From Actinoplanes missouriensis 431 (GTDB lineage Bacteria; Actinomycetota; Actinomycetes; Mycobacteriales; Micromonosporaceae): a stretch of 64,000 bases of DNA. The translations under genes and the position numbers were made by a program. Under the pieces are notes generated by a model. It searched no databases. It had not been told where the DNA came from and saw only the letters and a program-made list of their open reading frames with translations. The stretch spans positions 4,712,001 to 4,776,000 of the forward strand of contig NC_017093.1 in NCBI RefSeq assembly GCF_000284295.1, given 5' to 3'. The first letter of the stretch is position 1. Each line of letters begins with the position of its first letter. Below are positions 26,055-33,598 of this stretch, piece after piece.

Positions 26055-26642
26055 TCAGATCCTGGTGAGTACCCGGCGTACCGGATCGGCGATCTTGTCC
26101 TGCGGCACGAGGGCCGGACCGGTGAACTGGACGACGCGCAGATCCTTCCGGTACGGCACGACGGCCAGCACCGAGCGCGTGGTGTCTTCCAGGTAGCCGA
26201 CCGCACCGGCGCCCAGTCCTTTGATCCGCTGTGACTCCTGGCCGGCCCCGGCCACCGCGTCGATCGTCTCGTCAACGGTCTCCGAGCGGTCCGGCATGGT
26301 GGCGACCGACAGGACGAACGCCTGCTTGCCGTCCCGGCCGTAAGCGCAGTGCCGCCACACGTTGCCGTTCTCCTGCTTCTCGGCGGGCAGTTCCTCGGCG
26401 GCCAGCTTGGTCTTCCCGTTGCCGCCGAGCAACTCGGTCACCTGGTTCGCCGGGAACAGGTCGCAGGCGGAGGTGATCGTGGCGGCCCGCGGCGGGGCCT
26501 TCGACGCCGGCGCGGACGCCGCCGGGGCCGCCTGCCAGGTCGGGGCGGGCTCCTCCCCTGCGCAGCCCGCGGCCAGCAGCACGGTGGCGCCCGCCACCAG
26601 ATAGGAGCCGATGCGTTTCGGCAAGAGAATCGTTCCCCTCAT
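26055..26642 (-). CDS. Secreted lipoprotein, DUF3558-like
   Basis: The product is 195 aa. The signal peptide (KRIGSYLVAGATVLLAAGC) ends in a lipobox with the acylated Cys at about 27. An Ala/Pro-rich linker of ~25 residues is followed by SACDLFPANQVTELLGGN and WRHCAYG, resembling the DUF3558 lipoprotein pattern of two conserved cysteines in a cell-surface domain. It should sit on the outer face of the membrane. The function is unknown. The upstream 45 bp carry no clear promoter motif. Confidence 0.7.
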   Translation of the reverse strand: MRGTILLPKRIGSYLVAGATVLLAAGCAGEEPAPTWQAAPAASAPASKAPPRAATITSACDLFPANQVTELLGGNGKTKLAAEELPAEKQENGNVWRHCAYGRDGKQAFVLSVATMPDRSETVDETIDAVAGAGQESQRIKGLGAGAVGYLEDTTRSVLAVVPYRKDLRVVQFTGPALVPQDKIADPVRRVLTRI

Positions 26643-26686
26643 GACGTCGGACGTCGAGCGCTGACGAAACTAGGGAAGAGAGATAT

Positions 26687-26729
26687 ACAGGCGGCTATCT
26701 TCTGGATATACCGGAGGACAGCCGCCTGT
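26687..26729 (-). terminator. Hairpin after the interrupted gene
   Basis: A perfect 10-bp stem (ACAGGCGGCT at 26687-26696 with AGCCGCCTGT at 26720-26729) and a 23-nt loop start 2 bp after the stop of the minus-strand gene ending at 26732. No T-run follows, which is common for actinobacterial terminators. Confidence 0.5.
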
Positions 26730-27154
26730 CGTCACAGCGTTATCTTCTGGCCCAGCGCCTTGCCGAAGTCGGCGGCCCAGCGGCGCGCCTGGGTGAGCAC
26801 GCTGTCGTATCCGGCCGGGACCTTCGTGGGGTGGCCGTGCAGAATGCCGAGCACCTGCTCCTCCAGGCCGGCGTCGCCGAGGTCGCGGGCCAGGATCAGC
26901 GCCTTCACCAGCCGGGCGGGGTGGTCGCCCCGGTCCTGCCAGGCTTGGACGCGTCCCCTGGTCACCGGCTCCTCGGCCGCCAGGATCAGCGCGAGCTCGC
27001 GCCGCCCGGCGACGACGGCCCGCATCTCGTCCAGCAGGGTTTCCACGAAGGCCAGCTGATCGGCGGTGACGGACGAGCCGGGCCAGCCGATGCGCTCCTC
27101 GGTGCGCAGCCGCACGGCCAACCGCCCGTACTCGCTTAGTACTGCAACGGCACT

Positions 27155-27319
27155 TCACCTGAGTGGGTAGCCGCGGCGTTTGTAGTGGCTGAGGCGGGCT
27201 TGGTGTTGGCGTCGTCGTCGCCAGCGTGACCACCACCAGATGTGTTTGGGCTGGTGGTGGCGGACGAACAGTGCGGCGAGCAGGCGCCGGATCTCCGGTA
27301 CCGTGTAGCCGATCATCAT
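27155..27319 (-). CDS. IS701 transposase C-terminal tail ORF (copy 1)
   Basis: A 54-residue, very basic ORF (VPEIRRLLAALFVRHH, then WWWSRWRRRR) whose ATG overlaps the stop of the transposase gene (ATGA). In related IS701 transposases this VPEIRRLL region is the C-terminus of the main protein. Here it is separate in both copies, so the break predates the duplication of the element. It may be translated by coupling, or be a relic. Confidence 0.5.
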   Translation of the reverse strand: MMIGYTVPEIRRLLAALFVRHHQPKHIWWWSRWRRRRQHQARLSHYKRRGYPLR

Positions 27320-28452
27320 GTCGTCACCGGTGCTGTTTGCTGTTGCGCGGTCTGGGTCCGGGCGACGACGAGCCAGGCGTAAGCGGCCATCGACAAGGTG
27401 ATGTGCGCGTACCAGGCCCGCCAGTCCCGGACCTGGTATTCGTCGAGGCCGGCCTGACCTTTGGCCTGCTGGAAGCATTCCTCAACGGCCCATCGGGTGC
27501 CGGCGATGCGGGCCAGGTCCATCAGCCGGGTCTTCCGCGGGCCGTAGCAGACGTAGTAGGCCAGCTCCCCGGTGTTCATGCTGCGCCGGGCGAGCAGCCA
27601 GTGCCCACGCCCGGGCCGCCAGCAGATGCGGATCGGGATCCGCGCCCACCAATACTCCCGCGGTCCGTGAGCCCCGGGACCGGCCGAGATCCGCGACCAG
27701 GCCCGGCCCGGCAGCGATGCGATCAGCTCGTCGACGCGGGCGCGGCCCATGCTGGTGGTGACCACGTCGTCGTTGCAGCGGGTCGCCACCACATGCGGCT
27801 GGTCGTGCTCTTCGAGCCAGACCCGCAACGCTTTCGACTGACCGTAGGCCTCGTCCATGGTCACCCACGCCGCCGCAACCCCCGCGGTGAACGCCCGCTG
27901 CAGCATCTGCCGGGCCATCTCAATCTTCGTGGCGAAGCCGACCTCGTCCGGGATCCCTGCCGCCCGGCAGCGATCCCGGTCATCGGTCCACGCCGCCGGC
28001 AGATACAACTGCCGGTCGATCAACGCGTGCCCGCGCGTCGAGCGGTAGGCCAGGAAGACACCGACCTGGCAGTTCTCGATCCGGCCGGCGGTTCCCGAGT
28101 ACTGCCGGGCGACCCCGGCGGACTTCACGCCCTTCTTCAGGAACCCGGTGTCATCGATGATCAGCACACCATTCGGATCACCGAGGTGCTCGATCACGTA
28201 ATCCCGGACCTCGTCACGCACGGCGTCGATGTCCCAGTCGGCCCACCGCAGCAGGCGTTGCATCCCGTCCGGTGACAGGTCACCGGCTTGCTCGGCGAGG
28301 GTCCAGCCGTTCTTACGATCGAGGCCGGCGACCAGCCCGGACAGATACTGCCGGGCCCGCCGCCGCGGCTCCGCGCGGGTGAACCGGTCCGCGAACCGGG
28401 CATGCAACCGGTCCAGTTCACTCGACCACTGATCAAACTCGATCGACGTCAC
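27316..28452 (-). CDS. IS701 family transposase (copy 1)
   Basis: The product is 378 aa. DDE-type transposase features are present: VLIIDDTGFLKKGVKSAGVARQYSGTAGR, with the first acidic residues; AAWVTMDEAYGQSKALRVWLE, with the second; and RWAVEECFQQAKGQAGLDEYQVR, with the catalytic Glu. DRCRAAGIPDEVGFATKIEMA is the usual IS701 middle. It catalyses cut-and-paste movement at YTAR targets. It is full length except for the separated tail and identical to copy 2, indicating recent activity. Confidence 0.95.
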   Translation of the reverse strand: MTSIEFDQWSSELDRLHARFADRFTRAEPRRRARQYLSGLVAGLDRKNGWTLAEQAGDLSPDGMQRLLRWADWDIDAVRDEVRDYVIEHLGDPNGVLIIDDTGFLKKGVKSAGVARQYSGTAGRIENCQVGVFLAYRSTRGHALIDRQLYLPAAWTDDRDRCRAAGIPDEVGFATKIEMARQMLQRAFTAGVAAAWVTMDEAYGQSKALRVWLEEHDQPHVVATRCNDDVVTTSMGRARVDELIASLPGRAWSRISAGPGAHGPREYWWARIPIRICWRPGRGHWLLARRSMNTGELAYYVCYGPRKTRLMDLARIAGTRWAVEECFQQAKGQAGLDEYQVRDWRAWYAHITLSMAAYAWLVVARTQTAQQQTAPVTT

Positions 28453-28713
28453 ACAACAGGCAACGAGCCGATCATCTATACGTATCGCCTGCTGAGTGCC
28501 GTTGCAGTATTAGTTTCGGGCCGAGCACCGCGTCGCCCACGTTCAGCGCGAGCGTCAGGTCTTCGTCCACCCTCTCCGGCCAGCACTCGAACTCCAGATC
28601 ATGCGCTCGCCAGGTCGACTCTCCAGCGCGCGAGATCTCCGCGCCGGCTGGCAGCAGCCCGCGCTCCCGGGCGAGACGCATGATCTTGGAGGCGGAAGCC
28701 TTAGCCACGGCGC

Positions 28714-29088
28714 CTAGAACTTCAGCCACTGGCGCTTCGTCCCCGGTTTCGGCACCACGCCCAGCCGGAACGAGTAGTTGCCCGCGGCGTCCATCTTCCA
28801 CAGGCAGACCCCTCCGTAGTCCTTGTTCATCGTCTTCAGGTACCGGCGCAACTGCCGGGTGCCGGCCTTGAGCCCGGAGCCGGTGTCCGGCTTGAGCTCG
28901 ACCGGGTAACGCCCCGTTTTCTTCTCACGCCCTCGTTCCTTCGTTGCGCAGACACGACGAGGGGAAAGTAGGAACGCAAGATATTTACGAACGCATATGG
29001 TTGATACTTCGTCGATATAGACCGGCCCCGGTCTCCCCCGCCCCGCGTGCCGGCAGGTAGCGTGCTGCCCGGTTCGTGAGGGGGACAT
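28714..29088 (-). pseudogene. REase-fold nuclease toxin-like C-terminal fragment
   Basis: The last ~70 codons read KTGRYPVELKPDTGSGLKAG, then TRQLRRYLKTMNKDYGGVCL and LGVVPKPGTKRQWLKF. The E-x-K core (VELKP) followed by a basic R-Q helix is the pattern of restriction-endonuclease-fold domains found at the C-termini of polymorphic toxins. No convincing start codon or delivery domain lies upstream: the frame runs into an AT-rich region and then the divergent sigma gene. It is therefore probably a toxin tip separated from its parent. The gene that follows, 5 bp away, is a candidate immunity gene split by IS701. The nuclease assignment is inference from the motif. Confidence 0.45.
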
Positions 29089-29090
29089 AC

Positions 29091-29774
29091 TTGCCGAAGG
29101 ACGACGAACTCGCCGACGCGTTGACCGCCGCGCGGGCGGGCGACGAGCAGGGGTTCGCCGTGCTGTGGCGCGCGCTGAACCCCGCCGTGCTGCGCTACCT
29201 GCGGCTGATCGCCGGGGACGCCGCCGAGGACGTCGCGTCCGAGACCTGGCTGCAGGCCGCCCGCGACCTGGACCGGTTCACCGGTGACCCGGCCGCCTTC
29301 CGCGCCTGGCTGTTCCGCATCGCCCGCCATCGCGGCATCGACGAGCAGCGCCGAGCCGGCCGCCGCCGCGAGCACCTCGCCAGCGGTGGCGGCTTCTCGG
29401 GCGGCGCACTTGATGGCGGCGGCGTCTTCGATGGCCGCGTTCTGGAGGGCGGCGTTCTCCCGGGCGGCGTCGGGGGCGTTCTCGCGGGCGGCTCACTGCC
29501 GGCCGCCGAGGCCGAGGTGATCGAGGGTGCGGAGACCGCGTGGGCGCTCAGCCGGGTCGCCGAACTCCCCGCCGACCAGGCCGAGGCCGTGATGCTGCGG
29601 ATCGTCGCCGGTCTCGACGTCGCCGACACCGCCCGCATCCTCGGCAAACGCCGGGGCGCCGTGCGCATCGCCACCATGCGCGGCCTGCGCCGGCTGGCCG
29701 CCGACCCCCAGGTACGACTTCGGGCCGCCGAGCAGCCCCGCAGTCCCCGCCCCGAAACCACCGAGAAGGTGTGA
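29091..29774 (+). CDS. ECF-type RNA polymerase sigma factor with Gly-rich linker
   Basis: About 227 aa from TTG 29091 (GAGGGGG 6 nt upstream); GTG 29076 is an in-frame alternative. Region 2 (VLRYLRLIAGDAAEDVASETW, FRAWLFRIARHRGIDEQRR) and region 4 (ELPADQAEAVMLRIVAGLDVADTARIL, then GAVRIATMRGLRRLA) are complete. Between them lies an unusual ~45-residue Gly-rich linker with repeated GG(V/A)(L/F) units (about residues 95-145). It is co-transcribed with the next gene (3-bp gap), which looks like its anti-sigma or partner protein. Confidence 0.88.
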   Translation: MPKDDELADALTAARAGDEQGFAVLWRALNPAVLRYLRLIAGDAAEDVASETWLQAARDLDRFTGDPAAFRAWLFRIARHRGIDEQRRAGRRREHLASGGGFSGGALDGGGVFDGRVLEGGVLPGGVGGVLAGGSLPAAEAEVIEGAETAWALSRVAELPADQAEAVMLRIVAGLDVADTARILGKRRGAVRIATMRGLRRLAADPQVRLRAAEQPRSPRPETTEKV

Positions 29775-29777
29775 CGC

Positions 29778-30740
29778 ATGGCGATTCGTTCCTGGCGCAA
29801 CCGCCGCCGCGCCCTCAACGAGGCCGACCACCTGATCGCCGGCACCGACACCACCGGCCCCGGCTCCGGCCCTGCCGCTGCCGGCTCTGACGCCAGCACC
29901 GCCGGTCCTAACGCCAATGATCCTGGGCTGGCACACCTGATCCGCAGCCTGCGAGCCCCGGCCACCGCGGCCGAGACAGCCGGCGAACAGTCCATGATCG
30001 CCGCGCTGGCAGTGGAGCGTCGGCGCGCCCTCGCGGCGTCCGCATCGGAACAGCATCACGCCGGACACGAACACGGCCAGCCCAGGCACGATCTAGCCGG
30101 GCGTGATCAGGCCGGGCACGATCTAGCCGGGCGTGATCAGGCCGGGCACGATCTAGCCGGGCGTGATCAGGCCGGCCGCGATCAGCCGGCGCGGAAGCGG
30201 CCCCCGGCCAGGCGCCGCCGGGCCGCCGTCATCGTCGCTGTCACCGGCGCAGCCGTCGTCCTCGCAGGTAGCGGCACCGCCGTGGCCGCCCGAACCGGCA
30301 ACCTCCCGGCCGGCGTCCAGCAGCAGGCACACCGCCTCTTCTCCGGCCTCGGCGTACCCGACGCCCCGACACCGTCCGCAGCGTCCCCGTCGCCATCGTC
30401 TTCGCGATCACGTTCGCAATCGCCGAAGCCCACACCGACACGGGCGCCGACGCCTTCACGGACATCCGCATCGCCGTCGGCAGACGCCATCACGAACACC
30501 CAGGCCGCATGGTGCGCCGCCTGGCAGACCGCGGAAGCCGGCGGCCACCCGATGAACGGCCGCGACCGCCGCGACTTGACCGAAGCCGCCGGCGGCGAGC
30601 AGAACATCGCCGAGTTCTGCGCGACCGCAAGCAGCGCGACAGCCGGCTCCACCAGCACGAACGCCCCGACCAGCACGGCCAAGCCCGGAAAGAGCAAAGC
30701 CGTCACCAAGTCGAAGAAGCCCAAGAAGTCGAAGGGCTGA
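29778..30740 (+). CDS. Single-pass membrane protein, probable sigma-factor partner
   Basis: The product is 320 aa. The N-terminus (AIRSWRNRRRALNEADHLIA, then LAHLIRSLRAPATAAE) resembles the short anti-sigma-like heads that accompany such ECF genes. Then come His/Asp-rich tandem decapeptides (HDLAGRDQAG, three times), a transmembrane helix (AAVIVAVTGAAVVLAGSGTA, about residues 158-180), a Ser/Pro/Thr-rich stalk, an extracellular domain with two Cys (AAWCAAWQ and AEFCATA), and a basic Lys-rich tail. This layout (cytoplasmic head, one helix, extracytoplasmic sensor) fits an anti-sigma factor, but a zinc-binding ASD motif is not evident. Confidence 0.7.
   Translation: MAIRSWRNRRRALNEADHLIAGTDTTGPGSGPAAAGSDASTAGPNANDPGLAHLIRSLRAPATAAETAGEQSMIAALAVERRRALAASASEQHHAGHEHGQPRHDLAGRDQAGHDLAGRDQAGHDLAGRDQAGRDQPARKRPPARRRRAAVIVAVTGAAVVLAGSGTAVAARTGNLPAGVQQQAHRLFSGLGVPDAPTPSAASPSPSSSRSRSQSPKPTPTRAPTPSRTSASPSADAITNTQAAWCAAWQTAEAGGHPMNGRDRRDLTEAAGGEQNIAEFCATASSATAGSTSTNAPTSTAKPGKSKAVTKSKKPKKSKG
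30085..30174 (+). repeat. Three 30-bp tandem repeats inside the membrane-protein gene
   Basis: Three in-frame copies of a 30-bp unit (each containing ATCTAG and TGATCAGG) encode HDLAGRDQAG or close variants. The copies are identical, so the array is recent and probably variable in copy number. Confidence 0.9.
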
Positions 30741-30797
30741 CCACCGACCCCGACGTTCGGGTGATCCGGGTGAACGAAGTCCGGTGACCTCGGCGCC

Positions 30798-30878
30798 GGC
30801 TGGCTTCCAGTGCTGCCGAGCGTCCGTTTTGTGAACACTGAGGACCAGCCCGCACCGGCATTTCCACGATCCACAGCC
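30798..30878 (+). repeat. 81-bp hairpin-forming dispersed repeat, copy B
   Basis: Starts GGCTGGCTTCCAGTGCTG and ends TCCACGATCCACAGCC. The outer arms (GCTGG/CCAGC) and inner arms (CAGTG/CACTG) pair around a ~23-nt loop that contains TTTTGTGAA. It lies in the 250-bp gap between two convergent genes, followed at once by a different tandem array. Confidence 0.8.
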
Positions 30879-30884
30879 CTGCGG

Positions 30885-30988
30885 GCTCACCGTGAGCCCT
30901 CACCCCCACCCGAGCTCACCGTGAGCCCTCACCCCCACCCGAGCTCACCGTTTGCCCACGCCCCCACCCCGGATCACCGTGTGCCGCC
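30885..30988 (+). repeat. 29-bp tandem repeats with a TCACCGTG core
   Basis: Three 29-bp units beginning GCTCACCGTGAGCCCTCACC, then a partial fourth with GATCACCGTGTGCC, fill the remainder of the gap up to the flavin monooxygenase stop. On the minus strand the core reads GAGGGCTCACGGTGA, the same core as the array at 51.88-52.29 kb. Confidence 0.85.
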
Positions 30989-30990
30989 GC

Positions 30991-32142
30991 TCACGCTGGA
31001 GCGGGATCACCGAGCCGCTCCCTCACCGGCCCCGGCGAGACCCGCCGCCGCAGCGCCGCCGCCGCCTCACGACCCGCGCGGTTCGCGCCGACCGTTGACT
31101 GCGAAGGCCCGTACCCGATGAGGTGGATCCGAGGATCGGCGGCGACCTGTGTGCCGATCATCGGGATACCGCCGAGCGGCCCGCGCAGCTGGAGTGGTTC
31201 GAGGTGGGCGAGTTCGGCGCGGAAACCGGTCGCCCAGAGGACCGCGTCGACCTCGGTGACGCTGCCGTCCGCCTCCACCACGCCGGTCGGCGTCAGCGCG
31301 GTGAACATCGGCCGCCGCACCAGGACTCCACGATCGCGGGCCGCGCGGGCGTAGTCGGTCCAGCCCAGGCCGGTGTAGGAGACCACGCTGCGTGACGGTC
31401 GGCCCGCTTCCACGTCGGCGATCACCTTGGCGATCGTGGAGCGGCCCTCTTGCTCGGGGCGCCACTCGTCGAGGAACACGGGTTCGCGGCGGGTGTACCA
31501 GAAGGTGGTCGCGACCCGGGAGATCTCCTCGAGGAGCTGCACCGCCGAGATGCCGCCGCCGACGATCGCGACCCGCTGACCGGCGAACTCGGACGCGTCG
31601 GCGTAGTCGCGGGTGTGCAGCTGCCGCCCGGCGAACGTTCCGGGGATCTCGGGCCGGACCGGGTTCGTCCAGGTGCCCGTCGCGTTGATCACGGCATCGG
31701 CCAGCCAGTCACCACGATCAGTGGAGACCAGCAACGAGCCGTCATCGCTGGAGACCGGCAGCAAGCCGTCATCGCCGGAAACCGGCAGCGAACCGCCGAT
31801 GTCCCGGACGCTGGTCACCCGCACCGGCCGGAGGATCGGCAGCGCGAACTCCCGCTCGTACTCCGCGAAGTACCTCGGGATCGCCGCGCTGCTCGACTCC
31901 CCCGGGTCGATGGCGGGTTTCGGCATGCCGGGCAGGTCGAAGATGCCGTTGACGGTGGCCATCCGCAGCGACGCCCACCGATGCTGCCACGCCCCGCCGG
32001 GCGCGGCGTCCGCATCGAGCACGACGAACGACGGCGCGGCGCCCGCCTCGGAGTGGGCCGCGAACCCCCGCCGCCGCAGATGATAGGCAGCGGAGAGCCC
32101 TGCCTGCCCCGCCCCGATCACGACCACCGTCACGCGCTTCAT
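30991..32142 (-). CDS. Flavin-containing monooxygenase (Baeyer-Villiger/TrkA-like)
   Basis: The product is 383 aa. It has an N-terminal FAD dinucleotide-binding motif, VVIGAGQAGLSAAYHLRRRG (residues about 7-26), a second NADPH-binding GGGISA motif (VAIVGGGISAVQLLEEI, about 193-209), and the ATG-type ATGFRAELAHL motif near the C-terminus. Such enzymes hydroxylate or oxygenate small substrates in the cytoplasm. Three 27-bp tandem repeats (31723-31803) add 9-residue units (SGDDGLLPV, SSDDGSLLV) to a surface loop around residue 115-140. It is transcribed alone. Confidence 0.85.
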   Translation of the reverse strand: MKRVTVVVIGAGQAGLSAAYHLRRRGFAAHSEAGAAPSFVVLDADAAPGGAWQHRWASLRMATVNGIFDLPGMPKPAIDPGESSSAAIPRYFAEYEREFALPILRPVRVTSVRDIGGSLPVSGDDGLLPVSSDDGSLLVSTDRGDWLADAVINATGTWTNPVRPEIPGTFAGRQLHTRDYADASEFAGQRVAIVGGGISAVQLLEEISRVATTFWYTRREPVFLDEWRPEQEGRSTIAKVIADVEAGRPSRSVVSYTGLGWTDYARAARDRGVLVRRPMFTALTPTGVVEADGSVTEVDAVLWATGFRAELAHLEPLQLRGPLGGIPMIGTQVAADPRIHLIGYGPSQSTVGANRAGREAAAALRRRVSPGPVRERLGDPAPA

Positions 32143-32207
32143 GACCCACCCCCGGCGAAGCTTGCTGCGTCAAACAAATTCAGCATACTCCGGCGGGACT
32201 ACACCCC

Positions 32208-33368
32208 TCAGGTACGGAACGGCCCGGTCACGCAGTACGTGATACCACCCGAGGACGACCCCGACGTACCGCGCTGGGACGAGAAGTACAACCGATTGCC
32301 CGCCGGGGTGAACGCCGGCCCGGTCAGCTCCGACGACCCCTGCCCGGTGACCCGCAGGAACACCGAGATCTTGTCGTCCGGCGTGATCAGGCAGATCTCC
32401 ATGTTCCCGCCGTCCTCGGCGACGTACAGATCCCCGTACGACGACCCGGTCACGTTGTCCACGCCGGTGAGCGGCGCCGTACCCGAGCTGACCAGGCTGT
32501 CGTCGTACGCCAGCTCGTACGTCCCGGTCAGCAGGTTGACCTGCCACACCCGGTTGTCGCCCTTCGTGGTGAACCAGACGGTGTCGTTCGCGTAGTGGCA
32601 CCCCTCCCCGCCGTTGAACGACTTCGCGCCGGACACCTGGTACCGCGTCTGGGTCGGCGAACCGTCCGGATCCGGCACGGTCTGCCAGGTGAACGACCCG
32701 GACGTGGCGGTTCCCGCCTTGAACACCTGCAGCGTTCCGGCCGACAGATCACCCCAGGTCGCCGGGACGAACCGGTAGAAACGCCCGTCCGTCTCGTCCT
32801 CGGTCAGGTAGATGACCTTGCGGACCGGGTCGGCCGCCGCCGCCTCGTGCTTGAACCGTCCCATCGCGGGTCGCACCACGGCGGTCCCGCCCAGCGGATA
32901 CGTCTCCCAGACACGTCCGAGAGTGATCTCCTCGCAGGACAGCCAGGTGTTCCACGGCGTCTTGCCGCCCGCGCAGTTCTGGTTCGTGCCGGACAGGATC
33001 CGGGACGCGCCGGTGACGGTGCCGTTCGCGTCGAAGACGATCCGCGACGCCCCGCCGCCGGCCGACGACGACACCTCCGAGTTGGAGACGTAGATCCATC
33101 CGCTGCCGTTCGGGATCACCGCCCCGCCATCCGGCGCGTCGTGCCAGACATAGGAGGTCCCCGATACCACCTGGCGCGATCGGGCGATGACTTTGCTGGT
33201 GAACCCGGCCGGCAGCTGGATGCCGTTGGCGTCGGCGGCCCGCAGCGGCCCGTAGGGTCCGGTCGCGTTCTGCGCCGGCGCGGCATAGGCGGCCGACCAC
33301 GCGGTGAAGGGCAGGGCCAGACCTCCCGCGCCCGCCACGGTGGCGCGCAACAGTGATCGCCGGTCCAT
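32208..33368 (-). CDS. PhoX-like alkaline phosphatase (DUF839), Tat-exported
   Basis: The product is 386 aa, beginning MDRRSLLRATVAGAGGLALP, a twin-arginine signal ending near AYAAPA. AGGAGG lies 5 nt upstream of the ATG. The mature part shows the DUF839/PhoX pattern: DGGAVIPNGSGWIYVSNSE, WNTWLSCEEI, MGRFKHEAAA, LTEDETDGRFYRF, GGEGCHYANDTVWFTTKGDN and a C-terminal SSQRG segment with acidic calcium ligands. PhoX enzymes are secreted Ca/Fe-dependent phosphatases. It is transcribed alone, with a palindrome-free 230-bp spacer behind it. Confidence 0.82.
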   Translation of the reverse strand: MDRRSLLRATVAGAGGLALPFTAWSAAYAAPAQNATGPYGPLRAADANGIQLPAGFTSKVIARSRQVVSGTSYVWHDAPDGGAVIPNGSGWIYVSNSEVSSSAGGGASRIVFDANGTVTGASRILSGTNQNCAGGKTPWNTWLSCEEITLGRVWETYPLGGTAVVRPAMGRFKHEAAAADPVRKVIYLTEDETDGRFYRFVPATWGDLSAGTLQVFKAGTATSGSFTWQTVPDPDGSPTQTRYQVSGAKSFNGGEGCHYANDTVWFTTKGDNRVWQVNLLTGTYELAYDDSLVSSGTAPLTGVDNVTGSSYGDLYVAEDGGNMEICLITPDDKISVFLRVTGQGSSELTGPAFTPAGNRLYFSSQRGTSGSSSGGITYCVTGPFRT

Positions 33369-33598
33369 TCGTCCTCCTGGATGTCCGTCGGTGTGTGCCT
33401 CCAGAAAGCCGGTCCTCGCTGTCCGCCAGGTGTCCCCCGCCCGAACGAATCGGCAAGCTTGAATGGCCGAGAAAGATCAAGATCCCGATCGGGTACGGGG
33501 TCAGCCCCGCCCCGCCACTGCGCGAGGGGCCCACCGCGTGCCGCGCACCGGCGGCGAGCAGCACGTGGCCGACGTCGACGCCGCCCGGCTGCACCGCG

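Larger units (their letters stand above)
27140..28509 (-). mobile_element. IS701-family insertion sequence, copy 1
   Basis: A 1370-bp element bounded by 15-bp perfect inverted repeats (TACTGCAACGGCACT) and flanked by TTAG (27136-27139 and 28510-28513), which fits the YTAR 4-bp target duplication of IS701 elements. Its encoded proteins are identical in sequence to those of copy 2 at 37050-38419, in opposite orientation. It carries a transposase gene and a short overlapping tail ORF. Confidence 0.93.
26732..28708 (-). pseudogene. 200-aa gene of unknown function split by IS701
   Basis: Two halves flank the IS701 element: 28510-28708 (5' part, GTG 28708, AKASASKIMRLARERGLLPA) and 26732-27139 (3' part, to KALGQKITL). 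Removing the IS and one TTAG target copy restores an uninterrupted 201-codon frame across the junction (VLGPKLSEYGRLAVRL). The product is not recognised; it is alpha-helical with a beta-like middle (THDLEFECWPERVDEDL-like strands). Its GTG lies 5 bp after the stop of the REase-like fragment, so it may have been the partner, perhaps the immunity protein, of that toxin-like domain. The insertion destroys it. Confidence 0.7.

Noticed and set aside
29000-29075. TTGATA...TATAGA pair as the ECF sigma promoter
   Set aside because: Only 9 bp apart, so not a usable -35/-10 pair.
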